This document shows positions 1 to 7,779 of a DNA stretch of 64,000 bases, piece by piece (the first letter of the stretch is position 1; each line of letters starts with the position of its first letter). A program made the position numbers and the translations under genes. The notes under the pieces were generated by a model. It was not told where the DNA came from and did not search any database. It saw only the letters and a program-made list of their open reading frames with translations. This DNA comes from Shewanella gelidimarina. GTDB lineage: Bacteria > Pseudomonadota > Gammaproteobacteria > Enterobacterales > Shewanellaceae. The DNA is taken from positions 143,336 to 207,335 of the forward strand of contig NZ_JAKIKW010000006.1 of NCBI RefSeq assembly GCF_023283945.1, read 5' to 3'.

Positions 1-266
1 TAGTAAAAGGAGATATGAGTTTAGTAGGTCCGCGCCCAAATTTGTTTAATCAAGAAGAGTTAATCAAAGAACGCGATGCGTTAGGCGTGTATGATGTGTT
101 ACCGGGTGTAACGGGTTTAGCACAAGTGCAAAATATTGACATGTCAACGCCAGGCTTATTAGCAAAAACCGATAAGCAGATGATTGATACCCTAAATGTT
201 AAAGATTACTTCAAGTATATCATGATGACAGTCACGGGAAGCGGTGCTGGTGATGCTGTAAAATAG
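1..266 (+). CDS. Initiating sugar transferase (polyprenyl-phosphate phosphoglycosyltransferase), 3' part
   Basis: The frame is open from the left edge (codons from position 3 read VKGDMSLVGPRP), so the gene starts outside the window. The visible 88 residues are the C-terminal part of the bacterial sugar transferase family (PglC/WcaJ catalytic domain). The hallmark GDMSLVGPRP is followed by the PGVTGLAQV segment and a C-terminal GSGAGDAVK tail. These monotopic membrane enzymes move a sugar-1-phosphate from a UDP-sugar onto undecaprenyl phosphate, the first step of O-antigen or capsule repeat-unit assembly. The gene lies 226 bp before a galU fragment, so it is probably the end of a polysaccharide locus extending to the left. 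The catalytic DE dyad lies upstream and cannot be checked. The sugar specificity is unknown. Confidence 0.85.
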   Translation, partial: VKGDMSLVGPRPNLFNQEELIKERDALGVYDVLPGVTGLAQVQNIDMSTPGLLAKTDKQMIDTLNVKDYFKYIMMTVTGSGAGDAVK

Positions 267-492
267 ATCTATCTATTCGGATCTATCGCTTAGTCTGTTG
301 ATTTTGTTGTAATGTCAGTTTGTCTTTTCGTCTCAATAATGCTTTTAGACGAGATAAACTGACTCATCAAGCTTTTTTCTTCGTTTTGCTGTTTAGTTTA
401 TTTTCTACTGTATAGCTCATTATTCAGACCGCCTTCATTGATAGCGAACAGTCAAAACCTACTTAATAATATTACACGTTTTTGGATAATTT

Positions 493-632
493 ATGAAAGT
501 TGTTATTCCGGTTGCGGGTCTGGGGACTCGTATGTTGCCCGCGACAAAAGCTATTCCGAAAGAGATGCTGCCGATCGTTGATAAGCCGCTTATTCAATAC
601 ATTGTGAATGAGTGTATTTCGGCTGGCTATTC
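493..632 (+). pseudogene. galU: galU 5' fragment, cut by an IS3-family element
   Basis: The ATG at 493 opens a frame reading [18 protein letters not shown] and then [20 protein letters not shown], the N-terminal nucleotide-binding signature of UTP-glucose-1-phosphate uridylyltransferase. After about 46 codons it runs into the left end of an IS3-family element at 633. The rest of galU is not found on the other side of the element. A full-length galU is present at 52219-53124, so the function is retained. This was probably a second galU belonging to the polysaccharide locus on the left. Confidence 0.85.
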
Positions 633-635
633 TGG

Positions 636-1541
636 TCAAGCACAACCGGACACCTGACTTTGTAATTTATCATAGTTGATTGGTGTTAAATCATCGAGCG
701 TTGTGTGCAACCGCTCATGGTTGTAATACCTAATGTATTCTTCAACATCTTGCTTCATTGACTCTCGTGTTAAATGCACAATGTTTAACAGCCACTCGTG
801 TTTTAAACTACCAAAAAATCGCTCAACTACAGCGTCATCCAAACAGGCTCCAACACTGCTCATAGAGGCTAACATTCCGTTTTTAGTTAGTAAGCTTTGG
901 AACTGTTTACTCGTATATTGTGAGCCTCTGTCGCTGTGAAATATAACGCCGTTACCTGGTCGTCTAAGTGTTATAGCCATCTGTAATGCTCGTTCTACTA
1001 AGCTAACCGTCATTCGCTTAGATAGACTCCAGCCAATGATACGCCTAGAGTTCAAATCCATTACGATTGCTAGGTAGAGCCAGCCTTGGTTAGTCCTCAG
1101 ATACGTGACATCACCAGCCCAAGCTTGGTTTGGCTGAGACGGGTTAAAGTTCTGGCTCAGCACATTATCTGCAACGCTGTCGCTGTGTTTTCGTTTCGTC
1201 GTGACTTTATAAGCTTGACGCTGAGTCACCACTAATCCTAACTTACGCATAATCGAACGAGTGCGATAACGGCCAATAACAAAGCCTTCTTCACGGAGCT
1301 TTTTAGCTAACTGACGTGAGCCTAAACTGTTACTACTACGCTTGAAGAGGCGCTTTGCCGTACGGTACAGGTTTAGCTCATTTTCGCTAATAATCTTAGC
1401 GGGTCTCGTTAGCCAGTCATAATAGGCACTGCGACTGACTTTCAGTACCTTACAAACTGTTTTTATTTCGAATTGAGAGCGGTTGTCTCGGATATACCGA
1501 AACTTTACTTCATTTCTTTCGCGAAGAAGGCACTGGCCTTT
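636..1541 (-). CDS. IS3-family transposase OrfB (DDE integrase domain), made by -1 frameshift
   Basis: The minus-strand frame is open from the slippery site at about 1541 to a TGA at 638-636. That stop lies inside the terminal inverted repeat. The N-terminal part reads [15 protein letters not shown] and [10 protein letters not shown], and the integrase core follows. The DDE residues are visible: D in AGDVTYL, D in [10 protein letters not shown] and E in [12 protein letters not shown]. No internal stop is seen, so the element may still be active. The reading extends well upstream of the first ATG at 1250, because this part is normally made as a fusion with OrfA. Confidence 0.88.
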   Translation of the reverse strand, partial: KGQCLLRERNEVKFRYIRDNRSQFEIKTVCKVLKVSRSAYYDWLTRPAKIISENELNLYRTAKRLFKRSSNSLGSRQLAKKLREEGFVIGRYRTRSIMRKLGLVVTQRQAYKVTTKRKHSDSVADNVLSQNFNPSQPNQAWAGDVTYLRTNQGWLYLAIVMDLNSRRIIGWSLSKRMTVSLVERALQMAITLRRPGNGVIFHSDRGSQYTSKQFQSLLTKNGMLASMSSVGACLDDAVVERFFGSLKHEWLLNIVHLTRESMKQDVEEYIRYYNHERLHTTLDDLTPINYDKLQSQVSGCA

Positions 1542-1792
1542 TTTAATATTTCTTTCTCTACCCGAAGCTGTTTAACCTCTTTTCTTAGGGCTAAAAGCTC
1601 GGCTCTCTCATCTGAAGTTACATTAGAACTCTCTAGCTCCTCATCCTTCTGTTTCCAGGTATACAGCAGGTTTGATGATACACCAAGCGCGTCTGCGGCT
1701 TGTGGAACGCTATAGCCTTGCTCGGTTATTAAGCCTAAAGCTTCCTCTTTAAACTCTTTGGTGTAAGTTCGGTACTGTCTTTTCGTATTCAT
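1505..1792 (-). CDS. IS3-family transposase OrfA (HTH)
   Basis: This 95-residue protein starts at ATG 1792, chosen because GAGGTGAGC directly precedes it; a longer frame from 1825 lacks such a site. It contains a helix-turn-helix of the Transposase_8 type (YTKEFKEEALGLI, then YSVPQAADALGVSSNLLYTW) and a leucine-rich coiled coil ([22 protein letters not shown]) ending AFFAKEMK. In IS3 elements OrfA binds the terminal inverted repeats and is the N-terminal part of the OrfAB transframe transposase. The frame looks intact. Confidence 0.9.
   Translation of the reverse strand: MNTKRQYRTYTKEFKEEALGLITEQGYSVPQAADALGVSSNLLYTWKQKDEELESSNVTSDERAELLALRKEVKQLRVEKEILKKASAFFAKEMK
1538..1544 (-). promoter_or_regulatory. 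A6G programmed -1 frameshift site
   Basis: On the minus strand the codons TTA AAA AAG of OrfA form the canonical IS3-family heptamer A AAA AAG. A -1 slip here enters the OrfB frame, which is open from this point to the end of the element. Confidence 0.75.
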
Positions 1793-1853
1793 GCTCACCT
1801 CAATCGTTGGTTCTATTATCCACAATCAAGGTGTCCAGATCGATTAGACCAGA

Positions 1854-2009
1854 ATAGTAGTCGTCGGAGCGGGTATTCTTGTTCACGCTATCGACGACTC
1901 AGCCAAAGATTTTTACACAAGATTTGGCTTCAAAAAATCCACATTTGATCCTATGGTGTTTATGGCTAGAGTAAAGGATATTGAAGCGGTTCAAAAAGCA
2001 TTAATTTAA
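1854..2009 (+). pseudogene. GNAT acetyltransferase (TacT-like toxin) 3' remnant
   Basis: The frame starting beside the IS3 right end reads GILVHAIDDSAKDFYTRFGF and then DPMVFMARVKDIEAVQKALI, with a stop at 2007-2009. This matches the conserved C-terminal part of GNAT-family toxins of type II toxin-antitoxin modules (usual pattern LLVHA..D.A..FY..FGF..S..DP). The N-terminal two thirds are missing, removed at or replaced by the IS3 element. No DUF1778-type antitoxin is seen next to it. Confidence 0.75.
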
Positions 2010-2101
2010 AGGATGTCCCTGTGTCAGGATAGATAATTGGACTCCCCACTCTCTAATCAGTTACGTTATATCTCAATTCTCACGAGATTTTGGAGTCCAA
2101 A

Positions 2102-3139
2102 ATGAAAGGTACTATTATTGGCGTTGATCTGGCTAAAAATGTGATTCAAGTTTGTGTCTTCACAAATAACAAGGTGCACTCAAATACTGAAATGGCACCT
2201 AATGAATTTACTGGCTGGCTTGCCAACTCAGCCCCCGTAACCATAGTCTTTGAAGCTTGTGGAATGTCTAATTACTGGAAACAAAAAGCAGGATCATTTG
2301 GTCATGAAGCTAAATTAATTTCGGCCAAGTTAGTCTCAGCCGTCAGACAAAATCAAAAAACGGACAAAAATGATGCCTTAGCGATTGTTCAGGCCGCACT
2401 GTTACCTGAGGTCAATTTCATCACGGGTAAATCGCTCGAACAGCAGCAACTGCAATCCATCATGAGGTTACGAGAACTTGCTATCAAACAAAAAACCGCG
2501 TCGAGTAACCAGCTCATCTCGTTACTGGCAGAGTTTAATATTGTGGTGTCGAGCAGAAATGGCGGCTTGCGTGGTGTCATTGAATCCACTTTAGAAAATG
2601 CTGAAAATGACTTTTCTTGTGAATTTCGAGGTGCTCTTGCCGCAGCCTGGCAACATCATTTATCCATAGTAAAATCCATCGAGACTTATGATCTGTGTTT
2701 GGAACAATCACTTGACACTCACCCAGAGGCTCAAAAATTATTAAAAATTGAAGGTGTGGGTACCATCAATGCGATTAATCTCTATATCGCATTGGGCTGC
2801 GCTGATATTGGTGTCGTTTCCAGAGGGAAAGATGCTTCCGCCTGCATTGGATTGACCCCGATTCAATATTCTTCAGGTGGAAAGGTCAAACTGGGTTCGA
2901 TAGGAAAACACGTTAAAAATAGCATTCTCAGAAGCCAGTTAATCACTGGCGCATTGTCAGCGGTCAGTCATATAGTCAAAAGAGAAGCCAAAACGACTAA
3001 GGAGCGTTGGGTCCAAGCTCTGGTTGAGTGACGGGGTAAAAAATGTGCGGCTGTGGCGTTAGCCAATAAGACGGTCAGAACCGCCTATGCCATGCTCACA
3101 CAGGGTACAGAGTATAAAGCAGAATTAATTTCAGTTTAA
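2102..3139 (+). pseudogene. IS110-family transposase with an in-frame TGA
   Basis: I chose the ATG at 2102 with GGAG at 2092-2095; a longer reading would need TTG at 2090. The N-terminal RuvC-like DEDD domain is visible (IIGVDLAKNVIQV, VFEACG, KTDKNDALAI). The C-terminal Transposase_20 domain follows (LKIEGVGTINA, then ACIGLTPIQYSSGGK with the candidate catalytic serine). A TGA at 3029-3031 stops the protein after ALVE. The same frame then continues for 35 codons (RGKKCAAVALANKTVRTAYA) to TAA at 3137-3139, and this tail is usual for the family. The transposase therefore seems to have lost its last 35 residues through one nonsense change. Confidence 0.85.
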
Positions 3140-3344
3140 AAAGCGTTCAAACAACAAAAATGCACAATCGAAGATTAAAAATCAGCCAGTTAAGGTAGTC
3201 GGCATCAATGAGCCTTGAGCTCGCAGGTTAGATTTATCCACTGGTTCGCGTAAATATCATAGAGCCTGAGTTCGCTACTCAATTGAGAGCTCGTACATAA
3301 GTTCGCATTTATTTCTTCAAGAGTGCCTGTTTGTTGTTGACACC
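3140..3344 (+). ncRNA. Non-coding right end of the IS1111-type element, candidate bridge RNA locus
   Basis: About 205 bp without a good reading frame lie between the transposase tail and the right inverted repeat. IS110/IS1111 elements are known to encode a structured bridge RNA in a non-coding end, and the IS1111 group is reported to carry it downstream of the transposase. I did not fold the sequence, so the RNA is inferred from position only. Confidence 0.35.
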
Positions 3345-3356
3345 GGGGAGTCCACA

Positions 3357-3698
3357 TAAGATGCCCACTATAGTGCGGAGAGTTATTTGATCACGAAAGA
3401 GCACTGTCCAATCTCTTTCCAACTCTCGTGCCTTTTGGCCACAGCGTATAAACCACTTCCGCTGTTTCTCGCATAACGCACCTTACATGGATTCACTTAC
3501 GTTCATCATACTGACTCCCTAGCACTCACCCGATTGTGGTTATCAGGAGGAGCGTCCTCTCACGATTCAGCTCCCGTCCAATGGACTTCGTTACATTGTC
3601 AGACTCGCTGCTTTATTCAGAGTCTTAGGGTCATCTGGTGATACAGATGGTTCACTCTTATCGCGGTGAACAGCGCTTCATACGACTTCAGGTCGCAC
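3357..3698 (-). other. Probable group II intron 5' fragment (domain I), truncated
   Basis: Read on the minus strand from 3698, the sequence starts GTGCGACCTGAAGTCG, the GUGCG type of group II 5' end. It passes through stem-rich sequence with a segment resembling the intron motif GAACGTAAGTGAATCC (near 3490-3505) and ends at the IS110-element boundary. No intron-encoded reverse transcriptase and no domain V are in the window, so only the 5' ribozyme part remains. Recognition is from memory of group II intron sequences and was not confirmed by a covariance model. Confidence 0.55.
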
Positions 3699-3829
3699 GG
3701 ACAAAAGCGAGTTACGCACAGGCATGTCTCTGGACATAATCAATGATGATTTTTGATAATAACAAGGAATTACCAAATGACTCCTTTGGTTTAGCTTCAA
3801 CTTAACCCGTAGTTCTAGAGGTTTGCACA

Positions 3830-4156
3830 GTGGATATTAAAAAAATTAAGTTTCTTGCTAAGGAATTACAGAACGCTTTACCGTTTGGTCGCGAGGGGAT
3901 TGTTACTCCCGAAGAGTACGCCCATGCACTTGCTATAGCTGACGAACTGACAGACGACTACAAAGACAGCTATGCGATTTTGCTCAATGTGTTGTGGCCT
4001 CCCATTCAGTGTTATGAGGATACAGCGCCCGAATTTACTGAATTTAATGAGCGATTTGCTAAATCAGAGGTAGAAGATAAGAAAAGGCAAGTTGAGTTGA
4101 TCAAATCAAGATTAAACCAACCTGAAATCGACGTTGATATTGATGGCCTCCTTTAA
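3830..4156 (+). CDS. Hypothetical protein, 108 aa
   Basis: The start is GTG 3830, with AGAGG about 8 bases upstream. The product is acidic and probably soluble, with no signal peptide or membrane segment. It contains EEYAHALAIADELTDDYKDSYAILLNVLWPPIQCYE and a charged helical C-terminus (AKSEVEDKKRQVELIKSRL). I do not recognise the family. It sits beside the mobile-element remnants, and its neighbour at 4295-4636 is another small protein of accessory type. Confidence 0.6.
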   Translation: MDIKKIKFLAKELQNALPFGREGIVTPEEYAHALAIADELTDDYKDSYAILLNVLWPPIQCYEDTAPEFTEFNERFAKSEVEDKKRQVELIKSRLNQPEIDVDIDGLL

Positions 4157-4294
4157 TACGGGCGTACACCAAGCTAAGTCTGCAAGATTATAACGCTCTG
4201 ATTTGATCAACAACGCCGTTAATCTCTATACCGCTTATAATGTTCAAATGGAGTTACGTGATTTTATCACCTTGCTCGTGACATTTGGAATGAA

Positions 4295-4636
4295 CTAACT
4301 CAAAAATCTCTCTTCATACTTACAAATGAGATCAGCAAGCTTGTTTAGCTCAATTGCCAATTCAGTATCAGGCTTTGCTCCCCACAATTGCTCTATTCGC
4401 TTCAGAGCAAACTGATGTTCGGCTGAATTAGATATTTTACCTCCTGCCAAAATGTCTCTGATGGCGATTGCCAGATCTGAGTCATCTTTGAGGAATGTCG
4501 CTTTTTCCTCATCTATAGCGTCAAAGATATTATCGTAACTGATAGGTTCCTCTTTTTGAGCGCAAGATCTATTAATTGCCGATTTTTTAGTGTTGTTATT
4601 TGCAGCTTCTTTGTTTATCGATGATTTTATATTCAT
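4295..4636 (-). CDS. Small protein with a HigA-like segment, 113 aa
   Basis: The function is unknown. The C-terminal third (ALKRIEQLWGAKPDTELAIELNKLADLICKYEERF) resembles the N-terminal helical segment of HigA-type antitoxins (pattern RIE.LW.A.PGT.E..EL..L..L...YEE). The HTH that should follow is absent: the protein stops two residues later, and the downstream sequence in the same frame does not look like an HTH. The N-terminal part is low-complexity and polar. It could be a truncated antitoxin or a small protein that has kept only this module. Confidence 0.5.
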   Translation of the reverse strand: MNIKSSINKEAANNNTKKSAINRSCAQKEEPISYDNIFDAIDEEKATFLKDDSDLAIAIRDILAGGKISNSAEHQFALKRIEQLWGAKPDTELAIELNKLADLICKYEERFLS

Positions 4637-5190
4637 TCAGAAATACCAACTTAATACCCTCGTCTTATTATACTCAATTTTAATAGAGTAAGTCAGAACG
4701 CTTTGTGCATAGTACTAAGGCTGAGCGTTGGCATTTGTTCGTTCAACGAATGCCAACGCTGATGTTGAAGTATTAAAATCAACTTTTAAGCTCAGTGTTT
4801 GATGAGGTCAAACTGTCTCAAAAAGCCATTCTCGGACAAGTTAATGTCTCATGCTAAAATTAAGTTCACGTATAAGTAACTGAATAATTGATATTTATAG
4901 AGGGTTTTTGGAGAAGTGTAGAATAGGGTACAACATTTTTTAATTCTACTAAATGCAAATTTTTTGGTGTGTTAAATGATTTTAGTTCTAAAACCCTGCG
5001 AATATAGCAAGTTTAGCTAGCTAGCTAGCCTCCAGCTTATGCAGATGATTATAATTAGTTACCTAATTTCGTCCAAGAGGGTACCTTTCGGGTACTGCTA
5101 AATGAGTATATGTATAAAGTGGGTTGTGTTAAAATCACCAGCCTTAGCTATGACAGATAATAGCGTCGATATTTTAAGATATCTTAGACT
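4637..5190. other. Intergenic region upstream of the WbpM-like gene
   Basis: These 554 bp are AT-rich with no convincing reading frame. A short self-complementary run, GCTAGCTAGCTAGC, lies near 5018-5031. The region should carry the promoter of the dehydratase gene. I looked for an ops/JUMPstart-like element (GGCGGTAG) and did not find one. Confidence 0.4.
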
Positions 5191-7176
5191 ATGAATTTTA
5201 TGAACTTTAAGGATTTGGGGCGGAAAATGGACTTTTTGCAAGGCATATTCAAGTTACCACGCGCTCAAAAGCGTTTCGTGAGCTTGTTAGTTGATTCTTT
5301 ATTTTTATTATTTGCTTTTTGGAGTGCTTTATTAGTTCGTTTAGATGACGTTTCGGTTTTAGCTGATCGCAATTATTGGCTGGTTTTATTGTTTGTACTG
5401 CCTGTTAGTTTGTACGTGTTTGCTAAACTTGGCCTTTATCGTGCGGTATTGCGTTATATGGGGTTACAAGCTGTGGTAGCGATTGCTTCCGGAGTCGTTG
5501 TATCGACGATAACGTTGGTGCTGATAGCATTTTATACGGAAGCTAATATTCCTCGAACCTTCCCACTTATTTACGCCGCTTTTGCACTGGTTTTTATTGG
5601 CGGTTCACGAGCAATGGTTCGCTCGTTGGTAGGAACCGGTATCAAGCGTATTGGTGAACCCGTGATCATTTATGGCGCGGGGGTTAGTGGGCGTCAGCTT
5701 CTAAGTTCTTTAGCCCAAAGTCACGAATATTATCCTTTTGCGTTTGTCGATGATGATGAAAGTTTGCATGGAACGGTTATTCAAGGGGTGCATGTTCATT
5801 CACCTTCTATTATTCGTAAACTTATCAAGCAAAAGTCAGCAACTAAAGTGCTATTAGCGATACCGAGTGCTAGTAGGAGTAAGCGTCAGAGTATCTTGTT
5901 AACTCTCGAGTCTTTGGCCGTTCAAGTGCTTACTATCCCCGCGATGGCTGATTTGGTGAACGGCAAAAAGCTATACAGTGATATTAAAGAAGTTGAGATT
6001 GAGGATTTGCTTGGAAGGGACTCTATCTCTCCTCGTGAGGATCTTCTTTCTGCCAATATTACCAACAAAGTTGTTCTGGTAACCGGAGCTGGAGGTTCTA
6101 TTGGCTCTGAACTGTGTCGCCAGATTATAAAGCAATCACCTGCTAAATTGGTTTTGTTTGAACTCTCAGAATTCGCTTTATATGCGATAGAGAGGGAATT
6201 AAGGACGATTGCTTTAGAGCTTAATTTAGATGTACCTATTTTCCCTCTGATGGGGTCGGTCCAGCGTGAGAATCGAATTCAGGCTGTAATGGAGTCCTTT
6301 AGCGTTCAAACGGTCTACCATGCTGCAGCATACAAGCATGTGCCTCTTGTTGAGCACAATGTAGTGGAAGGAGTTCGAAATAATGTGTTCGGGACTCTAT
6401 ATACCGCAAGAGCTGCAATTGCTGCCAAGGTAGAAACGTTTGTTTTAATTTCGACAGATAAAGCGGTTCGCCCAACTAATGTCATGGGCACCACAAAACG
6501 TATGGCTGAATTGGTATTGCAGGCTTTCGCTAAAGAAAATAAGCACACTCGTTTTTGCATGGTTCGCTTTGGTAACGTTTTAGGCTCATCAGGTTCTGTA
6601 GTACCTTTATTTCGAACTCAAATCGCTAATGGTGGCCCTGTTACTGTTACTCACCCTGAAATCACTCGTTTTTTCATGACTATTCCAGAAGCATCGCAAC
6701 TCGTTATTCAGGCGGGTGCTATGGGTAAAGGGGGTGATGTTTTCGTATTGGATATGGGCAAATCAGTAAAAATTGTAGATTTAGCCTCGAAGATGATCCG
6801 CTTGAGTGGATTTGAAGTTAGAAACGAGATCAATCCAGATGGTGATATAGCGATTGAGTTTAGCGGTTTACGACCTGGTGAAAAGCTCTACGAAGAGTTG
6901 CTTATTGGTGATGATGTTACCGGAACTGAGCACGAACGTATTATGACTGCGAATGAGTCATGTTTGAGTTGGAATGAATACTCCATCATATTGGAAAGAC
7001 TTGATAAAGCTTGTCATGCATTCCAACACGAAGTGATTCGCGATATTTTGCTTACTACGCCGACAGGCTTTAATCCAACTGATGGTATCTGCGACTTGGT
7101 ATGGCAACAAGGTGTGTCAGCAAGAGAGACGGATTCGATAAAAGAAACTGCAAAAGTTATCCCGTTAGTTTCTTAA
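5191..7176 (+). CDS. wbpM: WbpM/CapD-type nucleotide-sugar 4,6-dehydratase, membrane-anchored
   Basis: The protein has 661 residues. The N-terminus carries about four membrane segments (residues 25-140), followed by a nucleotide-binding CoA-binding-like domain (about 155-280) and an SDR dehydratase domain from about 290. The dehydratase domain shows GAGGSIGSEL, ISTDKAVRPTN, and MGTTKRMAE with Met432 and Lys436. This S-M-K arrangement is the one known for WbpM-type UDP-GlcNAc C6 dehydratases, which make UDP-4-keto-6-deoxy sugars for UDP-QuiNAc or UDP-FucNAc. The C-terminal LRPGEKLYEELL motif is present. The start is uncertain: 5191 and 5200 lack a clear ribosome site, while the in-frame ATG at 5227 (MDFLQGIF) follows GGGGCGG and may be the real one. 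Confidence 0.93.
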   Translation: MNFMNFKDLGRKMDFLQGIFKLPRAQKRFVSLLVDSLFLLFAFWSALLVRLDDVSVLADRNYWLVLLFVLPVSLYVFAKLGLYRAVLRYMGLQAVVAIASGVVVSTITLVLIAFYTEANIPRTFPLIYAAFALVFIGGSRAMVRSLVGTGIKRIGEPVIIYGAGVSGRQLLSSLAQSHEYYPFAFVDDDESLHGTVIQGVHVHSPSIIRKLIKQKSATKVLLAIPSASRSKRQSILLTLESLAVQVLTIPAMADLVNGKKLYSDIKEVEIEDLLGRDSISPREDLLSANITNKVVLVTGAGGSIGSELCRQIIKQSPAKLVLFELSEFALYAIERELRTIALELNLDVPIFPLMGSVQRENRIQAVMESFSVQTVYHAAAYKHVPLVEHNVVEGVRNNVFGTLYTARAAIAAKVETFVLISTDKAVRPTNVMGTTKRMAELVLQAFAKENKHTRFCMVRFGNVLGSSGSVVPLFRTQIANGGPVTVTHPEITRFFMTIPEASQLVIQAGAMGKGGDVFVLDMGKSVKIVDLASKMIRLSGFEVRNEINPDGDIAIEFSGLRPGEKLYEELLIGDDVTGTEHERIMTANESCLSWNEYSIILERLDKACHAFQHEVIRDILLTTPTGFNPTDGICDLVWQQGVSARETDSIKETAKVIPLVS

Positions 7177-7241
7177 TTCGTCCTCAAGTTTATTTAAAGG
7201 CCAATTGTTAATTCGTCCTCAAGTTTATTTAAAGGCCAATT
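7173..7241 (+). repeat. 35-bp direct duplication spanning the wbpM stop and half of its terminator
   Basis: The segment beginning TTAATTCGTCCTCAAG occurs twice in tandem (7173-7206 and 7208-7241, period 35). The first copy contains the stop codon and the second leads into the terminator hairpin. Confidence 0.9.
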
Positions 7242-7264
7242 CTTAGAGTTGGCCTTTTTTGTTT
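7231..7264 (+). terminator. Rho-independent terminator of wbpM
   Basis: The stem AAAGGCCAA / TTGGCCTTT is followed directly by a T-run. The left arm is also present in the upstream 35-bp duplicate, but without a partner arm. Confidence 0.85.
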
Positions 7265-7282
7265 TTAAAGGGGTAAAAAAAT

Positions 7283-7572
7283 CGGTATAAGCGAAGACGG
7301 TTAGGGGCTGGTTAAGAGCCGGTTTAGAGCCGGTTTAGAGCCGGAAAAGTCGAAGGCCGGTTAAGAGCCGGTTTAGAGCCGATAAAAGCCGGTAAGGGCC
7401 GAGAAGGGTTAGAGCCGGGAAAAGCTAAGACGGTTTAGGGCTGATAAAAGCCGGTAAAAGCAGGTTAAGAACCGGGAAGATCAAAGACGGTTGAAGGCCG
7501 GTAAAGGTAGATTAAAAGCCGGGAAGGGCAGGTTAAGAGCCGATTAGAGCTGAGACGATTAAGGGCTGTTTT
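7283..7572 (+). repeat. Degenerate purine-rich repeat array (array 1)
   Basis: About 290 bp are built from imperfect 11-13 nt units around AGAGCCGGTTTA, AAGACGGTTA and AAAGCCGGTAA, with the purine-rich strand on plus. Examples are GAGCCGGTTTAGAGCCGG repeated near 7320-7345 and again near 7365. No coding frame survives. The array follows the wbpM terminator and precedes about 200 bp of ordinary AT-rich sequence (7573-7779) that should carry the rmlB promoter. Confidence 0.9.
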
Positions 7573-7779
7573 TTACCTAACCTCATTGTGTAGGTTCATT
7601 CATAATATAGACGGAATGTGCTTCTTCAAAGACATTGGGTGTATGTGAGAAGAGATTGTTAAAGTAGTTGAGGCAAAATTCCCCACGCGGAATTAGTTTT
7701 TGAGTTCTTGGTTTAGTTGAAAGTAGTTAAATTGTGCTCTGTAGTCATGCCCTATTGTGGGCTATAGCTTAGCGCTTTT

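Larger units (their letters stand above)
633..1851 (-). mobile_element. IS3-family insertion sequence
   Basis: The ends are imperfect inverted repeats beginning TGGTC and sharing GGACACC near position 20 (left end 633-660, right end 1825-1851 read in reverse). They enclose two overlapping transposase frames joined by an A6G slippery site. The element is about 1.22 kb, usual for IS3. The left flank is galU and the right flank a GNAT fragment. The two sides therefore belong to different genes and I see no target-site duplication, which suggests a deletion or recombination after insertion. Confidence 0.85.
2038..3354 (+). mobile_element. IS110-family (IS1111-type) insertion sequence
   Basis: A 10-bp inverted repeat, TGGACTCCCC at 2038-2047 and GGGGAGTCCA at 3345-3354, brackets an IS110-family transposase frame. 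Subterminal repeats of this kind and a longer non-coding right end (about 205 bp after the transposase) are typical of the IS1111 group. The exact tips may lie a few bases outside the repeats. The left flank is the GNAT remnant region and the right flank is a probable group II intron fragment. Confidence 0.75.

Noticed and set aside
627..1857. Target-site duplication of the IS3 element (CTATTC / GAATAG)
   Set aside because: The flanks are inverted, not direct, repeats and belong to different genes, so this is not a target duplication.
4637..5190. JUMPstart/ops antitermination element before wbpM
   Set aside because: No GGCGGTAG-type core was found; the nearest words are too different.
7283..7572. 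CRISPR array
   Set aside because: Units are short, degenerate and contiguous with no constant repeat or unique spacers, and no cas genes are in the window.
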